Source: Robertmurraya andreesenii
GTDB taxonomy: Bacteria > Bacillota > Bacilli > Bacillales > Cytobacillaceae
DNA: 64,000 nucleotides
Assembly (NCBI RefSeq): GCF_030813005.1
Contig: NZ_JAUSTU010000004.1
Span: 1 to 64,000, forward strand
Direction: 5' to 3'
Every line of letters begins with the position of its first letter. Within the stretch, counting starts at the first letter, position 1. Position numbers and translations under genes: made by a program. Below are positions 1 to 8,541 of the stretch, piece after piece. The notes below the pieces were generated by a model. That model saw only the letters and a program-made list of their open reading frames with translations. It searched no databases and was not told the origin of the DNA.

Positions 1-103
1 CCACTATCTGAACTACCATCTATGAAGTTATCAAAGAGCAATAAACGAACTGGAAATTACCTCGAAAGAGGATTCTAAACTTACTATACGAGGAGGTAGC
101 AGC

Positions 104-679
104 ATGAGAAATTTCTACAGAGAAAAATTTGTAGCGGCATGTGTGGCTACTTTAATTTTTCTAGTCATGCAAAGCAGTATCGTAATGGCAATGGATCTAT
201 CTGATGAGGGTATCTATCCTTTTGAAAAGACTGCCCATGAATATACAAAAAACCCAAGTAAGCCTACAAATCAGGTTGCTTTAAAAGAAAATGTAGACGA
301 ATCAAAGCTCATTTCAGATAAAGAAAAGGACTTGCTTGCTCGATTGGTCGAGGCCGAAGCGAAGGGCGAGCCCTACGAGGGAAAAGTTGCGGTTGCAACA
401 GTGGTACTGAACCGTGTGGATTCACCTGAATTCCCAGATACAATCACAAATGTTGTGTATGAGGTTACGGGAGATGCATACGCATTTTCCCCTGTTCAAA
501 ATGGGGAAATCAAGAAACCAGCATCGCCGGAAGCAAAGGAAGCGGTTGAAGATGCATTAACCAGCCAAGACCGCCTTGATCACGCCGTCTACTTTTATAA
601 TCCAGAGATTGCTTCAGACAAATGGATCCGCTCACGAAAAGTGGTAGAGAGAATTGATAATCATGTGTTTGCCATTTAA
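104..679 (+). CDS. SleB/CwlJ-type cell wall hydrolase
   Basis: 191 aa. A hydrophobic signal segment (about residues 10-29) is followed by a Hydrolase_2 domain. Its landmarks are LLARLVEAEAKGEPYEGKVA, then VLNRV, then a YAFSPVQNG segment, all typical of spore cortex-lytic enzymes and related lytic transglycosylase-like hydrolases. The protein probably acts outside the membrane on peptidoglycan. No N-terminal peptidoglycan-binding repeat is present, so it is shorter than SleB and nearer CwlJ or a generic cell wall hydrolase. The ATG at 104 follows a very good AGGAGGTAGCAGC ribosome site. The gene is monocistronic, converges with the ABC permease gene and ends before a hairpin terminator. The family is clear; a role in germination is inference. 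Confidence 0.85.
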   Translation: MRNFYREKFVAACVATLIFLVMQSSIVMAMDLSDEGIYPFEKTAHEYTKNPSKPTNQVALKENVDESKLISDKEKDLLARLVEAEAKGEPYEGKVAVATVVLNRVDSPEFPDTITNVVYEVTGDAYAFSPVQNGEIKKPASPEAKEAVEDALTSQDRLDHAVYFYNPEIASDKWIRSRKVVERIDNHVFAI

Positions 680-698
680 CAATTCATAATATAACTAT

Positions 699-740
699 AA
701 GCTGGGGACTTAATCAAAAAGCAAAGACTCCAGCTTTTTT
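699..740 (+). terminator. Terminator after the cell wall hydrolase gene
   Basis: An imperfect stem, AGCTGG..ACTT with AAGACTCCAGCT (about 12 positions, two mismatches), is followed by TTTTTT. It lies between two converging genes. Confidence 0.7.
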
Positions 741-780
741 CCATTTTACAAACAGGTGACTTGCAAAAGCCTTTAATAAT

Positions 781-1824
781 TTAGGATGTTTTCTCCTTTC
801 TCTGCAACAGCACCGCCCCAATCACAATGAATCCCTTGAACGCTTCTCTTAAAAATGGTGGAACTCCAAACAAATTCAGAAGATTGTTCATGACTGCGAT
901 AATTAACATTCCATATACCGTTCCAAGAATAAACCCTCTTCCGCCCATCATACTCGTACCACCTACTACCGCTGCTGCAATCGCATCCATTTCCACTCCT
1001 CTACCCGCATTGGAAAAATCCATCGAACCGACCCGTGACACCTGAATAATAGCCGCAATTGAAACAAGGAGTCCCATAAGGGCGTATACCCGAAGCTTTA
1101 CCTTATCCACATTAACACCCGAAAGCTTAGCTGCTCTTTCATTTGAACCTACCGCAATAACCTGTCTTCCGAAAGTCGTTCTTTTGGAGACAAAATACAA
1201 AATATAGGCAATGATCGCCCAATAAATGATCGGCATTATCATATAGCTTCCAATTTTAAAACTAGCAATCTGTAAAAATTCTACAGGTACCTTCGTATTA
1301 TAACCTTGCATAAAATGCTGAGTCACACTTCGAAAAATCATCATCGCACCTAACGTAACAATAAATGGCGGAACATTCCCTTTCGTCACCGTGACCCCGA
1401 TTAACGCCCCGAGCAAATAGCCAAAAATGAGGACAACCACAATCGTAATCAGGAATGCCGGAACTCCTGTGACACCAACCATTCCTAAAATCCCTTTTGT
1501 CCCAGTGTCAAGAAGAATCATCGAAAGAGCACCCGTTGCCACCAAAGTCGAGCCTACTGCTAAATCAATGCCACCCGTCATAATAACTAACGTCATACCT
1601 AGTGCAATGATTCCTATACTAGCGTTATTTCTTAAGATGTTAATCCAGTTATTTGTCCAAGCCTGAAACCAGCTTCCAAAGGAATCATAATCAAAACCGA
1701 GCACCAAGGTTTGTAATAGAATCATAATAATCAGTGCAATCGCTGTACTAAATAAAGGAGCATTCATCCACTTGTATTTGAACCACGTCAAAAGGTTCCT
1801 TCCCTTATCCAATTGTTGAACCAT
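781..1824 (-). CDS. Ribose-type sugar ABC transporter, permease subunit
   Basis: 347 aa, polytopic, about 8-10 membrane segments. It matches the RbsC/BPD_transp_2 family: the conserved ITMGG-like segment appears as LVIMTGGIDLAVGS, with the late GRNERAAKLSGV-type loop as VGSNERAAKLSGVNV. It forms the membrane channel for the ATPase and binding protein encoded just upstream. The ATG lies 3 bases after the ATPase stop, with a GGAGGGATAATGG ribosome site inside the ATPase's 3' end, so translation is probably coupled. It is the last gene of the operon that starts at 6247. Substrate unknown; sugar or polyol is inferred from the family and neighbours. Confidence 0.88.
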   Translation of the reverse strand: MVQQLDKGRNLLTWFKYKWMNAPLFSTAIALIIMILLQTLVLGFDYDSFGSWFQAWTNNWINILRNNASIGIIALGMTLVIMTGGIDLAVGSTLVATGALSMILLDTGTKGILGMVGVTGVPAFLITIVVVLIFGYLLGALIGVTVTKGNVPPFIVTLGAMMIFRSVTQHFMQGYNTKVPVEFLQIASFKIGSYMIMPIIYWAIIAYILYFVSKRTTFGRQVIAVGSNERAAKLSGVNVDKVKLRVYALMGLLVSIAAIIQVSRVGSMDFSNAGRGVEMDAIAAAVVGGTSMMGGRGFILGTVYGMLIIAVMNNLLNLFGVPPFLREAFKGFIVIGAVLLQRKEKTS

Positions 1825-1827
1825 CCA

Positions 1828-3318
1828 TTATCCCTCCTTTCCACCTGTTGCCAATTTCATGATTTGATGCTCTGTCATCTCCTCTCCAGCCACTTCCCCT
1901 TGAATAACGCCATGGTACATGACAAGAGCTCTGTCACAAACGCGAATAATTTCCTGCGCTTCACTAGATAAAACGACAATCGCAATTCCCACATCCGACA
2001 ATTTCAGAATGATATCATAAATATCTTCCTTGGCTCCGACATCAACCCCCTGGGTAGGGTTGTCTAAGATAAGAAGCTTAGGATCTGATACAAGCCATTT
2101 GGCAAGCACAACCTTTTGCTGATTTCCGCCCGAAAGACTATCAATGCGATCGGTCAACATTTCCATTTTGATCCTTAATGCTTGCCTTTTTTTATGAAAA
2201 ACGTCCTCGTGCCGCTTTCGATCAATGATTCCCCGTCTAGCAAATTGCGGCCATGTAACAATGGAGGCATTTTCAAAAATATTCATATCCTTGATAATGG
2301 CGTTTTCCTTTCGATTTCGTGGGACATAGGCAATACCCGCTCGAATGGCCTGAGTCGTATTTTTCATCGTTCCTTCCTTCCCGTGCAGGAACATTTTTCC
2401 TGAGGTGCTTTCCTCTGCACCAAAAATCGCCTGAAATAGCTCACTTCGGCCATCTCCAAGGAGACCGGTAAATCCAATGATTTCACCCGCTCTTATAGAA
2501 AAATGAATATCCCGAAAGTAAGGTTCGCTTGAAAGTCCTTCGACACGTAGTATCTCCGTGCCGATTGTTCTCTCTCTACGAAGAGACTCCGTTCTAACCT
2601 CATAACCGACCATATACTGCGCCAAGTCATCGGTCGAAACCTTGCTGACACTACCTTCCGCGACTAAGCATCCATCCCTTAGCACGACATAACGATCGCA
2701 GACCTCCATCACCTCGTTCAATTTATGAGAGATAAAAATAATGCCAACATTATGCTCTTTTAATGTTCTCATCAATTTAAAAACTCGTTCCGTTTCCTGC
2801 TCAGTTAAAGACGTAGTTGGTTCGTCCATAATCATCACCGAGCCATTCATCATCATCGCCTTGCATATTTCAACAATTTGTTTATAAGAGGCATCAAGGT
2901 CCCCAACCATCATATCTGGGTCTAAATCCACCTGCATTTTCTGGAACATATCTGTGGTTTCCTGCTTCATTTTTTCTAAATCAAGAAGTCCTCTTTTCGT
3001 TTTGATCTCTCTCCCCAAGAACATATTCTCGTAGATCGGCAAATCATTTATTAAATTCAGCTCTTGATGAATGAAGGCAATCCCCGCATCTTGGGATTGT
3101 CCCGGGGTCTTAAATTCTACCTCCTTTCCATCTACGAGGATAGTCCCTGCATCCAGTGTATGCACTCCACCGAGAATATTCATAAGCGTTGATTTCCCCG
3201 CTCCATTCTCACCAAGCAAGGCGCAGATTTCCCCACCTTTTATCGAAAAAGAAACCTCCTTTAACACTTGATTACTTCCAAAGGACTTTTTGATCCCCTT
3301 CATTTCGATTTTCACCAT
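1828..3318 (-). CDS. Ribose-type sugar ABC transporter, duplicated ATPase subunit
   Basis: 496 aa from the chosen start. Two fused nucleotide-binding domains as in RbsA/MglA/XylG. The first has Walker A GENGAGKST (about residues 36-44) and an MIMDEPTTSL Walker B. The second has a degenerate Walker A (FTGLLGDGRSEL) but a good SGGNQQKVVLAKWL signature and LLILDNPTQG, the usual asymmetry of this family. The frame is open upstream to 3366, but GTAGGAGGTGAG sits directly before ATG 3318 (GTG 3315 is equally spaced), so I start there. It energises the permease at 781-1824 and the binding protein at 3379-4365. Confidence 0.9.
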   Translation of the reverse strand: MVKIEMKGIKKSFGSNQVLKEVSFSIKGGEICALLGENGAGKSTLMNILGGVHTLDAGTILVDGKEVEFKTPGQSQDAGIAFIHQELNLINDLPIYENMFLGREIKTKRGLLDLEKMKQETTDMFQKMQVDLDPDMMVGDLDASYKQIVEICKAMMMNGSVMIMDEPTTSLTEQETERVFKLMRTLKEHNVGIIFISHKLNEVMEVCDRYVVLRDGCLVAEGSVSKVSTDDLAQYMVGYEVRTESLRRERTIGTEILRVEGLSSEPYFRDIHFSIRAGEIIGFTGLLGDGRSELFQAIFGAEESTSGKMFLHGKEGTMKNTTQAIRAGIAYVPRNRKENAIIKDMNIFENASIVTWPQFARRGIIDRKRHEDVFHKKRQALRIKMEMLTDRIDSLSGGNQQKVVLAKWLVSDPKLLILDNPTQGVDVGAKEDIYDIILKLSDVGIAIVVLSSEAQEIIRVCDRALVMYHGVIQGEVAGEEMTEHQIMKLATGGKEG

Positions 3319-3378
3319 CTCACCTCCTACAAAAAGAGAGGCTATAGCAAGGCCATACCCTCTCACTTTAGATAACAG

Positions 3379-4365
3379 TTAATAAGGTGAACCCGCATCT
3401 AGAAATTCCTCATAATTATCTCTATCGACAATGGTCGTTGGAATTATCTTTACCTCTTCCACCTTTTCCCCTTTTAAAATCTTAATAGCCTGATCAAGTG
3501 CATCCTTCACCATCGCTGGACTATAAAGGGCTGATTGAATCCAGATATCCTCATTTTCTGGCATCATCTTGAAATATTCCTGCATCCCCCCACCACCGGT
3601 GACCACTTTGATATCGGTTCTTCCAGCTTCATTAATCGCCTGAAGAACACCAATGGAGGTTTCATCATCCATGGAATACACAGCATCAATCTGATCCATA
3701 CTTGTTAAAATATCCGCAAAGTCCTTCAATCCATCTTCTCTCGTGAATTTCGTTGCATATGTTTCGATTTTCATATTTGGAGCAATTTTTTCCATTGTCT
3801 CAACAAAGCCTTTCTTTCGAAGCTCAGATACGGAACCTGATGAAGGCACCTCAAGCATGACGATATTGCCTTCTGTACCGATTTTTTCAACAATATAATG
3901 AGCTCCCTGAATCCCCATATCCTCATTGTCACCAGCAACACGATAAACACCATCTACATTAATGGCAATATCAAAGTTTACCACCTCAATGCCCGCATCC
4001 AGTGCTCTCTGAATGGGAACCTCCATCCCTTCCCACTGTGGAAAGGCGACAATAGCCTCAGCTCCCCACGTCATCAAATCATCGAGCTGTGAAGTCATTT
4101 CCTCCGCATTTGTACTCGTTTGAATTTGGTATTCAATTTCCTCTGATAGCTCCTTTGCCCTCGCTTCCGCATGATAGGCAACCGCGGCTACCCAACCATG
4201 TGTCACAGCCGGCGCCAAAATCCCAATCTTAAATTTTTTGTTTTCATCTGCCTCTTTTTTGCCATCATCCCCTGAATCCTTGCTGGTAGAGTCACCATTG
4301 CAAGCAGCAAATACTGGCATCAGGACTAATACGATTAATGCCAACAGCCTGAACATCTTTTTCAC
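3379..4365 (-). CDS. Sugar ABC transporter substrate-binding lipoprotein
   Basis: 328 aa. Lipoprotein signal: a hydrophobic stretch ending in FAAC, with Cys at about residue 21, then a low-complexity Ser/Asp/Lys linker. The mature part is a Peripla_BP_4 (RbsB-like) fold: KIGILAPAVTHGW, then TSQLDDLMTWGAEAIVAFPQ, then TGGGGMQEYF. It captures the substrate outside the membrane and delivers it to the permease/ATPase pair encoded downstream. The gene lies 68 bases after the oxidoreductase gene on the same strand. The ligand cannot be read from sequence; the RbsB-like fold and the flanking sugar dehydrogenases suggest a monosaccharide, glycoside or inositol-like compound. Confidence 0.88.
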   Translation of the reverse strand: MKKMFRLLALIVLVLMPVFAACNGDSTSKDSGDDGKKEADENKKFKIGILAPAVTHGWVAAVAYHAEARAKELSEEIEYQIQTSTNAEEMTSQLDDLMTWGAEAIVAFPQWEGMEVPIQRALDAGIEVVNFDIAINVDGVYRVAGDNEDMGIQGAHYIVEKIGTEGNIVMLEVPSSGSVSELRKKGFVETMEKIAPNMKIETYATKFTREDGLKDFADILTSMDQIDAVYSMDDETSIGVLQAINEAGRTDIKVVTGGGGMQEYFKMMPENEDIWIQSALYSPAMVKDALDQAIKILKGEKVEEVKIIPTTIVDRDNYEEFLDAGSPY

Positions 4366-4433
4366 AGAAATGTCCCCCTTTACAATTTGTAAAAAAATTG
4401 TGCAGTCACTAAGCTAGATTTCCCTCTCCTTCA

Positions 4434-5426
4434 TTAGACGTGAATCACCTCGCCCGTTTCCAAAGAATGCTGGATGGCCTCTAATATTTTCAAAGTATAA
4501 ATAACGTCAGCTAAGGGAATAACAGTATTCTCTTTATTTTTTTCAAGACATTCAACAAAATAGGTTAATTCTCTTTGAAAGGCATCTATTTGCGGTACAC
4601 TGATCGCAGATTTTTCCATGCCATCAAAAATGGTGAAATGATGATGACTTTCCGGGATATTCTCTATATTTTCACCGGCTTTCATCTCAAACTCGATTGT
4701 TCGCTGGCCAGATTGTGCTCGAAATGACATTATAAAAGGATATCCTACCGGCATTCTATGAGATGCCTCGACAAAGACCTTACCTCCATTTTTAAACTCG
4801 AGAGTTGTCATCACATGATCCCAAGCACCGAATGAATTTTGCCAGCCGACAGCGTAAACCTTCTCTACTTTTCCAAGCAAATAGACAGCAAAATCAATAT
4901 CATGAATATGCAAATCGAACAGTGCTCCACCACTTTTTTCAGGATATTGAAACCAGCTACTCCAGCTTGGGAGCTGACCCAATCGTTTCGCATGTACAAT
5001 TTCAATATTTTTCAAGTTGCTTTTACTATATGCTTTTACTTTTTCATATTCAGGCCAAAATCGGAGCACATGTCCGACGAATAATTTCACATCATGACGT
5101 TTCACTTCATCGATGATTCTTTCTGCAGACTGAACGGATAGGGCTAATGGTTTTTCGCAAAAGATATGCTTACCCGCTCGAGCAGCCTGAATAATCGCTT
5201 CTTCATGCAAAAAGGTCGGCAAGCAAATATCAACGATGTCTATATCCTTTCTCCGTAGCAAGTGTTCATATTCTAATTCAAAGATGCCCGTGAACGGATC
5301 CTCTATTTTCAAATCTCTGCCTTTGCTTGTTGTACAAATCGCTCTAACCTGTACGTTCTCCATTTGTTGATAGGCACGCAGATGTGTTTTACCCATAAAG
5401 CCCAAACCGACAAGTCCAATGTTCAT
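4434..5426 (-). CDS. Gfo/Idh/MocA-family sugar dehydrogenase (first copy)
   Basis: 330 aa. An N-terminal Rossmann fold opens with GLVGLGFMGKTHLRAY. The family signature CEKPLA follows at about residue 94 (catalytic Lys), and a GGALFDLHIHDIDFA segment carries the usual catalytic Asp/His region of the C-terminal alpha/beta domain. The family oxidises or reduces sugars, inositols or glycosides with NAD(P). The start is supported by AAGGAGACTAGATT. It lies 14 bases after the TIM-barrel gene in the operon that starts at 6247. With a second Gfo/Idh/MocA enzyme and two epimerases nearby, a keto-sugar pathway is plausible; substrate unknown. Confidence 0.87.
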   Translation of the reverse strand: MNIGLVGLGFMGKTHLRAYQQMENVQVRAICTTSKGRDLKIEDPFTGIFELEYEHLLRRKDIDIVDICLPTFLHEEAIIQAARAGKHIFCEKPLALSVQSAERIIDEVKRHDVKLFVGHVLRFWPEYEKVKAYSKSNLKNIEIVHAKRLGQLPSWSSWFQYPEKSGGALFDLHIHDIDFAVYLLGKVEKVYAVGWQNSFGAWDHVMTTLEFKNGGKVFVEASHRMPVGYPFIMSFRAQSGQRTIEFEMKAGENIENIPESHHHFTIFDGMEKSAISVPQIDAFQRELTYFVECLEKNKENTVIPLADVIYTLKILEAIQHSLETGEVIHV

Positions 5427-5440
5427 AATCTAGTCTCCTT

Positions 5441-6247
5441 TCAAGCTAGTATGCTAGATAGATAGCTGAAGGACCGTTGAACACTTTCATTCACTTCTTC
5501 AAGACTTTCCGGACCTTGAGGAGTAAATTCAATCTCTACGCTAATCGGACCCTTATAGTCGGCTTTTTTTAGCGTCTGGAATATTCTTGAAAAGTCGATT
5601 TCGCCATCCCCGATTGCTGGGAAATTCCATTCCTGAGGTGCCCCTAGCTTATCCTTTAGATGCATAAACTCTACCTTGTCAACCGAAGCTTCCAAATCCT
5701 CGTAGGGTAAAATGTTTCCATAGAAAACTACATTGGCGGTATCATAATTGATCTTGAAACGGTGGTCGAGTGCTTGAGCAAGTTTTTTCAAGGACATCCC
5801 AGTTGCATAGTTATTTCCATGTGTTTCAAGAACGAGAACTTTTTGATGCTTTTCACATTTCTCAATGATAGGAATTAAGTGTTGAGCTAATACTCGCTCA
5901 TCTTCGATTACGTCAGCATCATCATGAGCATCACCTGTTGCTGTGATTAAATAACGGCAGCCAAATTCTATTGTGAGGTCAATACTGGCTAATAGATTCT
6001 CTCTTCCTTCCTCTGTCATAACATTGCTATGTGCCCCAATGCCAATACATTTCATTCTGTAAGCATCAAGCAACTTTTTAATTTCGTGCCGTTCACTTCG
6101 TGACATTTCAGGAAGAATATGGGCTGTATGACTCCGAACTGCCGCTAATTCAATTTGCCAGAAGCCAGCTTGGCTAGATCCTCGAACCGCATCCTCCAAA
6201 GAAAAACCGTGATACGTATTTGAATTGATGGCAAGCTGCTGGATCAT
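5441..6247 (-). CDS. TIM-barrel sugar phosphate isomerase/epimerase (AP endonuclease 2 family), second copy
   Basis: 268 aa from ATG 6247, which has AGGAGGGAGTGC directly upstream; the open frame continues 24 bases further with no ribosome site. Xylose-isomerase-like TIM barrel with the usual metal ligands on successive strands: VLETHGN (Glu), NYDTANV (Asp), MHLKDK (His) and a late ISVEIEF (Glu). Related enzymes isomerise or epimerise keto-sugars and inosose-type intermediates. It is the first gene of the transporter operon and is preceded by a LacI-type palindrome at 6294-6307, so it is probably induced by the transported substrate. Confidence 0.85.
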   Translation of the reverse strand: MIQQLAINSNTYHGFSLEDAVRGSSQAGFWQIELAAVRSHTAHILPEMSRSERHEIKKLLDAYRMKCIGIGAHSNVMTEEGRENLLASIDLTIEFGCRYLITATGDAHDDADVIEDERVLAQHLIPIIEKCEKHQKVLVLETHGNNYATGMSLKKLAQALDHRFKINYDTANVVFYGNILPYEDLEASVDKVEFMHLKDKLGAPQEWNFPAIGDGEIDFSRIFQTLKKADYKGPISVEIEFTPQGPESLEEVNESVQRSFSYLSSILA

Positions 6248-6293
6248 GCACTCCCTCCTAACGTATCTCAACCTTTGGTTACCTCATATATAA

Positions 6294-6307
6294 TGTAATC
6301 CGTTACA
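6294..6307. promoter_or_regulatory. LacI-type operator upstream of the transporter operon
   Basis: TGTAATCCGTTACA is a near-palindrome of 14 bases matching the TGTAA..TTACA pattern of LacI-family operators. It lies 47 bases upstream of ATG 6247. Two closely related copies flank the regulator gene at 8406-8419 and 8511-8524, which supports a common regulator. Confidence 0.72.
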
Positions 6308-6340
6308 AATTATGTCATAATATATTAAATACTCAGTTAA

Positions 6341-7363
6341 TTAAGAGAAAATGCTTTTTGAACCTAGTATTTTCTCAATCACCCTCAGACTTGCTAATGC
6401 CTGTCGTCCCGTAACAATTGGTTCTTTATCGTGAATAATGGCGTCAATAAAGGCATCAATGACTCCTGTGTTCGTTTGGTTATCATTTGTCTGAATAGCC
6501 TCTAGCTCGTATTTAATCCGTTCTCCACTCATTTTTTCGACAATGAGCGGATATTTTGTGTCGTGGTAAATTTTCATGATTCCTTCTTGACAGTAGATCG
6601 TCGTGGAATTATCCTCTGAGCCATAGTACGTCCACGAAAATGACGCTGTTCCTAATCGTCCTTTTCTCGTCCTTAGTGCACAAACTACATTGTCGCAAAC
6701 CTCGATTGGATTTCCATCCTCATCGACTTTATCTAATGCTCCATGGAATGCATGCACTTCATCTATTTCATCGTCCAATAAATAATGGATCAAATCAATT
6801 TTATGGATGCCTAAATCCCCTGCTACCCCTGATAGGGAGCGCTCCTTTTTAAAAAACCAAGTTGAATTCGACTTGTTAATTCCCCAGCTTTCTGGACCTT
6901 GGTGGCCAAATGATGTTTTGAAGGTTAATACCTCCCCTAATTCCTTCCTCACGATCAGCTCCTTTGCTAGTTGGTGTGCTTTTGTAAATCGTTGGTTATG
7001 AGCGACCATCACTTTTTTTCCTGATTTTCTTTCAGCGTCTAGAATCTGTTCAGCATATTTGACGCTGTTAGCAAATGGCTTTTCACAAAGGACATGCTTG
7101 CCATGCTGTAATGCTTCGATCGCATGTAGATGGTGGACCTCGTTTGATGAACAAACACTGATGGCAGAAACTTTCGGATCCCTTAAAAGCTCCTCCAAAC
7201 CTTCTACCGCTCGACCATTGAATAGGTGTGCCAATTCCTTGGCCCTTTTGAAATGACGGTCGTAAAAAACAATCTCCTCCACATACGGATTGGCTTGGTA
7301 CTCGGGTGCATGCCGAAATCTCGTAATTGAGCCACATCCGATAATTCCTACTGTGATTCCCAA
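6341..7363 (-). CDS. Gfo/Idh/MocA-family sugar dehydrogenase (second copy)
   Basis: 340 aa. Rossmann N-terminus (VGIIGCGSITRFRH), signature CEKPFA at about residue 94 and GVAGDLGIHKIDLIHYLL in the catalytic domain. It is clearly divergent from the copy at 4434-5426, so the two probably act on different steps or substrates. The gene begins 14 bases after the LacI regulator gene and is likely cotranscribed with it. NAD(P)-dependent oxidation of a sugar or glycoside is the expected activity. Confidence 0.87.
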   Translation of the reverse strand: MGITVGIIGCGSITRFRHAPEYQANPYVEEIVFYDRHFKRAKELAHLFNGRAVEGLEELLRDPKVSAISVCSSNEVHHLHAIEALQHGKHVLCEKPFANSVKYAEQILDAERKSGKKVMVAHNQRFTKAHQLAKELIVRKELGEVLTFKTSFGHQGPESWGINKSNSTWFFKKERSLSGVAGDLGIHKIDLIHYLLDDEIDEVHAFHGALDKVDEDGNPIEVCDNVVCALRTRKGRLGTASFSWTYYGSEDNSTTIYCQEGIMKIYHDTKYPLIVEKMSGERIKYELEAIQTNDNQTNTGVIDAFIDAIIHDKEPIVTGRQALASLRVIEKILGSKSIFS

Positions 7364-7377
7364 ATTTCCAACCTCCT

Positions 7378-8367
7378 TTATCCCATCGTAGATTCTCTAA
7401 TAATGAGTTCATGATCCAAAATCGTACTTTCAACCTTTCGATTCTGTATATGGTGAATCAGCATCGTAGCAGCAGTACTGCCCATTTTATACATTGGCTG
7501 GGATATCGTTGTTAAGCTTGGGTTTGTCATATTAGAGAATCCAATATTATCAAAGCCAACGACCGCTATATCATGAGGAACCCTTAAGCCTATCGCTTTG
7601 ATTTCCTTTAACGCTCCGATCGCAAGTGTATCGGAAACGGCAAATACAGCTGACGGTTTTTCCTCTAACCGAAGGAGCATTCGCATAGCATGAACTCCAT
7701 CCTGAAAATCAAGCTGGGTTGTATGATAAATCCATTCTTCACGGATCGGCAAGCTGTACTCTTTAAGAGCCCTTTCATATCCCTGACGACGCTGTCTCGC
7801 ATACAAGAACTTCTCATCAGAATTTATGAGGGCAATTTTTTTATTGCCTAGCTGAATCAGATGCTTTACAGCATGGTAGGCGGCAAGCTCACTATCAATG
7901 CTGACATAGGGGATGCTCCCCTCCTCGTCATACTCACTGCAAAGAATGATCGAATGGTTATCGGCCAATTCGGTTAATTTTTGCTTATTAACGGCTGGAT
8001 CCATGGAGATAATGCCATCGGCCAACTTGTTTTTTACCATGTTGAAAAAAATATTCTCCCGCTTTGGATTTGAGTCTGTTTCACAAAGTAGTATGTTGTA
8101 TTGATGGGAAATTGCGGTGTTTTGAATTCCGTTAATAATTTCGGTGTAAAAGGGATTTGCAATACTCGGAATCAACACAAGCAATAATCGACTCTCAGAG
8201 TTTCTAAGATTCCTCCCGAGCATACTAGGTTCATAGTTCAGCTCTTTTATTGCACTTTCAACCCTTAATCTTGTCCTCGTGCTCACAGAAGAATGGTTAT
8301 TCAATACTCTTGATACGGTTGCAACAGACACACCTGCTTTTTTTGCTACTTCTTGTATATTTGCCAT
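7378..8367 (-). CDS. LacI-family transcriptional regulator
   Basis: 329 aa. N-terminal helix-turn-helix at residues 3-25 (NIQEVAKKAGVSVATVSRVL), hinge helix, then a periplasmic-binding-protein-like sensor domain with AVFAVSDTLAIGALK and DIAVVGFDN. It should repress the surrounding sugar genes and respond to a sugar-type inducer. TGTAATCGATTACA, a perfect LacI-type palindrome, lies 39 bases upstream of its start, suggesting autoregulation. It heads a two-gene unit with the dehydrogenase at 6341-7363. Confidence 0.92.
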   Translation of the reverse strand: MANIQEVAKKAGVSVATVSRVLNNHSSVSTRTRLRVESAIKELNYEPSMLGRNLRNSESRLLLVLIPSIANPFYTEIINGIQNTAISHQYNILLCETDSNPKRENIFFNMVKNKLADGIISMDPAVNKQKLTELADNHSIILCSEYDEEGSIPYVSIDSELAAYHAVKHLIQLGNKKIALINSDEKFLYARQRRQGYERALKEYSLPIREEWIYHTTQLDFQDGVHAMRMLLRLEEKPSAVFAVSDTLAIGALKEIKAIGLRVPHDIAVVGFDNIGFSNMTNPSLTTISQPMYKMGSTAATMLIHHIQNRKVESTILDHELIIRESTMG

Positions 8368-8405
8368 CCAAATCCTACTTTCATCTCATCTATATTCGCC
8401 ATAAT

Positions 8406-8419
8406 TGTAATCGATTACA
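8406..8419. promoter_or_regulatory. LacI-type operator in front of the regulator gene
   Basis: TGTAATCGATTACA is a perfect 14-base palindrome with the central CG typical of LacI-family operators. It lies between the divergent regulator gene and the gene at 8542. Confidence 0.8.
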
Positions 8420-8510
8420 TTTTTTTGTATTTCTATCATTATCTTATTTTCTTATTCGCAACTTATTCTAAACTTTTCATTTGTGACATATAAACAGGTA
8501 ATAAAACCTG

Positions 8511-8524
8511 TGTAATGGATTACA
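8511..8524. promoter_or_regulatory. LacI-type operator in front of the TIM-barrel gene
   Basis: TGTAATGGATTACA has perfect 6-base arms around GG. It ends 17 bases before the TTG start at 8542, so it would overlap the transcript start or leader. Confidence 0.75.
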
Positions 8525-8541
8525 TATGAGGAGGGATTTCA

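Noticed and set aside
4371..4400. Fourth LacI operator upstream of the binding-protein gene (TTTACA-ATT-TGTAAA)
   Set aside because: The half-sites point in the opposite order to the other three operators, and the gene lies inside an operon already served by the site at 6294-6307.
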